A stretch of 64,000 bases of DNA. Origin: Jacaranda mimosifolia. Lineage: Eukaryota; Streptophyta; Magnoliopsida; Lamiales; Bignoniaceae. Below the pieces are notes generated by a model. It was given only the letters and a program-made list of their open reading frames with translations, did no database searches and was not told the origin of the DNA. A program made the position numbers and the translations under genes. Of the stretch, positions 62,116-64,000 are shown piece after piece (the first letter of the stretch is position 1; every line of letters starts with the position of its first letter). The stretch lies in the NCBI GenBank assembly GCA_018894105.1, contig CM032123.1, positions 8,805,001-8,869,000 on the forward strand, read 5' to 3'.

Positions 62116-62841
62116 CACCAAGTCACATGTCTTTCCAAAAGTGATACATTACAATACTATTAATGATCAAGATACAATATAGTAATAACAAGATACAATA
62201 TACATGTATATACATATACATATATAATCCAAAAGCATTCCACTTCCAACACAAGAGCGATATAGGATATCCGGAATCACAAACCAAGCACACGTGTGCG
62301 ATCGTCGCATCGAGGAGACAAAACTGTCTCACCGCCGTCATCGCACCGTCGTCTGCCATCGCCGAAAAATTCAGCAGCACCGCCTAGAGATATCTCTCGC
62401 CGTGAGCTTTCCAACGCCCAGCTCAGTTTTCCATTTTTCCACAGAAAAAGCCTCCAATCGAAGCCCCAAAACCCTCAAAAATTGCCTTGCTCCGCAATGG
62501 GGTTTTCGTTGATTTTTGCCTCCACCGCCGCGTGGTCATGCAGTAGCACTATTGTGATCCCTGAGCTGAGGGCTTTCAGAAAAGCTGCCCAGAAGCTCGT
62601 TTGGTCGCTGCTCCGCCATCGTCCGTCGAGGTGGGTTTCTTCAAGCTTCTCGGCTCCAATGACCCACTGGCCAGAATACTAAGCTCACGATGCCAGGTGG
62701 TTGCCGGAGGTGTGGGGAAGAAGGTGCTTGGTTTGGTTTGGAGAAAGGCTCGTTGGAAAAGAAAATCGCCGGTAAGAAGGAGGGTTGGCCGCAGGAGAGA
62801 AAGAAAGGAAATTGGGGGGGGGGGGGAATGTGAAAATCCAA

Positions 62842-62849
62842 TATTTATA
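62842..62849 (-). promoter_or_regulatory. TATA box of the minus-strand solo LTR
   Basis: TATAAATA on the minus strand about 330 bp from the LTR start, followed by a pyrimidine-rich leader that includes a 13-base C run (62814-62826). It fixes the orientation. Confidence 0.6.
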
Positions 62850-63628
62850 GGGTAATTTCCAAAAATTATAAATTGGCCCCCAGAAGTTCTGCTATACTTT
62901 CAAGCAAGTCCAAAAAGGTTATTCCATCTTCAATTTCAGCCCCCAACCTTCTAAGTGCCTCACATTCACCTATTTGACCACAATAATTCCATGCAAACCC
63001 CCAAGATTCTAAAATGTGATCCAATTAAGTCTTGCCTAATGACATTTTGACCCCAAAACTTTCAAATATTTTGCAATTAAGTTATTTTCACTTATTTCGA
63101 GGCCTAAAATCCGATCAATCAAAACCTTAATTTTTTCAATTCTTATTTTTCAAAATACCGAATTTTAGGAGTATTACAACATTTTAGCTGTTATTGGTTG
63201 TGCCAAAACACCATATCATTACGCTTTCCGTATAGAACCATATTTTGCAATGATTTATCAAAAGATGTACAAATTTGATGATTCTAAAACTTGGAAAGAA
63301 ATCAAGCAAGTTGAAGAATGGTTTGAAAAAACCTTTTTTGACGGTTTCCCGGGAGGTATGTTACTATGTTCTATAATTTATTATTCTTTTCCATATATTG
63401 TATTTAATATTCTATATATTATAATCGCTAATCTTTTCTTTATTATTTCCCCCCCAATTTTCTAATTCAAAAGAAACTAAAACAAAACCCATAGAAATTG
63501 ATGAAGATCATTCAGGTAAGTACGCATGAATACTAATAAAATAAAATTATTTTGCTGTCTATAGTCTTTTATAAAATTAACATTACTTATTTACATTATT
63601 TGTAATAGATACAGATGAAGACATGTAA

Positions 63629-64000
63629 GAATATCCAGGTATGCACCTTTTATTTAATTGTGAACATTTCAACAAGTGTTGAAATTAAAAATATAGAATA
63701 TACAATCAACAAGTGTATAACCAAAAATAAGTATAAGTAAAAAAAATGTGAACATTTCAACATATATAATTAAGGTTTAGGTACTGTAAACACAATTAAA
63801 AAGTATTGAAAGTTTGCATTTTGGTACAATAATTACTTACACACAATACTGAGCTAAGATTTTGGTACTAAAACCACGATTTGAAATAGTCAAAATTAAA
63901 TAGATGATAATCAAATTAGGGTTCATAAAAAAAAATAAAACGTATTAACTAAAATGACAGAAAAAACAAACAAATTTAAGGTTTTTTTTTTTCAATCTCA
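63629..64000. other. AT-rich DNA, nothing supported
   Basis: Follows the stop codon of the split gene. Should contain its 3' untranslated region. No further feature seen. Confidence 0.4.

Larger units (their letters stand above)
59959..63178 (-). mobile_element. Solo LTR, 3220 bp, inserted in an exon (minus orientation)
   Basis: On the minus strand it begins TGTAATACTCCTAAAATTCG and ends GGGGCCACTACA. A perfect 5-bp duplication ACATT flanks it (59954-59958 and 63179-63183). It is related along its length to the nested LTR at 53759-56843. About four tandem units of roughly 50 bp built on GGGCTTAYGGCTTATCCCA lie at about 60905-61095, and ATGCCAACAAGGC (61211) is the complement of the minisatellite core in the plus-strand LTR. 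The GC-rich part at 62280-62810 gives overlapping spurious frames. No gag or pol. Confidence 0.92.
59840..63628 (+). pseudogene. Small acidic-tailed protein gene of unknown function, split by a solo LTR
   Basis: The first exon starts at ATG 59840 (MEHTLETIFNGKFKVQNKN) and runs to TIDGDDI at 59958, where a 3.2-kb solo LTR begins. Past the LTR and one ACATT it continues in frame with LAVIGCAKTPYHYAFRIEPY and TWKEIKQVEEWFEKTFF to a donor at 63355. Exon 63474-63515 (KTKPIEIDEDHS) and exon 63609-63628 (ending DTDEDM, stop) follow, with GT-AG borders and consistent phase throughout. Without the insertion it would give roughly 117 residues: an aromatic and charged body and an acidic tail. I recognise no family. 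The ATG might not be the true start; a longer gene could lie upstream. The phase fit and exact target duplication make the model credible, but the function is unknown. Confidence 0.6.

Noticed and set aside
62123..62855. Several overlapping frames with Ser/Pro/Arg-rich products
   Set aside because: They lie in the GC-rich leader part of the solo LTR; overlapping frames on both strands are a composition effect.

Overview
This window is nuclear DNA from a flowering plant, most likely a dicot. It is very AT-rich, has spliced genes with canonical GT-AG introns, and is almost wholly made of transposable elements typical of angiosperms: PIF/Harbinger, Mutator-like, CACTA, hAT-like, Helitron, and Ty3/gypsy-type LTRs starting with TGTARCA. 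There are no operons, rRNA genes, convincing tRNA genes or CRISPR arrays. I cannot name the species.

Layout. 1-2.8 kb: AT-rich repeat debris with a short GC-rich island. 2.84-6.40 kb: a large inverted repeat whose two arms look like LTRs placed head to head. 7.0-8.9 kb: the first exons, on the minus strand, of what looks like a cellular gene, probably a J-domain (DnaJ-type) protein; its J domain is not found here. About 9.9-19.4 kb: a decayed PIF/Harbinger transposon with a Myb/SANT-like ORF and a DDE transposase, both on the minus strand. About 19.9-30.5 kb: an array of diverged tandem repeats (monomer about 430-490 bp, some inverted), split at 23.95-28.64 kb by a Mutator-like element. That element carries a core-deleted mudrA-like gene and, facing it, a GRF zinc-finger/coiled-coil/membrane protein gene.

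30.5-38.5 kb is T-rich and holds a non-autonomous CACTA element with exact ends (33885-35757), a hAT-like MITE, and a direct duplication of about 0.7 kb. 38.5-47.84 kb is a degenerate Helitron: a Rep/helicase pseudogene followed by a companion replication protein A (RPA70)-like pseudogene with a CxxC...CxxC zinc site. The Helitron has in turn been invaded by a TTA-flanked MITE (42724-43223) and by a 5'-truncated-looking piece of a gypsy element (LTR, primer-binding site, first 25 gag codons).

52.24-63.18 kb holds three solo LTRs of about 3.1-3.2 kb, each with a recognisable 5-bp target duplication (ATTAT, ATAAG, ACATT). One is nested inside another, and the third splits an exon of a small acidic-tailed protein gene of unknown function (59840-63628). 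Ignoring that insertion, the exon reads through in frame and its introns keep phase.

How it fits together: the window is a layered insertion record more than a set of cooperating genes. Functional pairings are those inside elements: transposase plus Myb/SANT protein (Harbinger), mudrA plus a convergent second gene (MULE), and Rep-helicase plus single-strand-binding RPA (Helitron). All transposase genes seen are broken. The candidates for host genes are the J-protein fragment and the split acidic-tailed gene. All family calls come from reading motifs by eye; no database search was possible.
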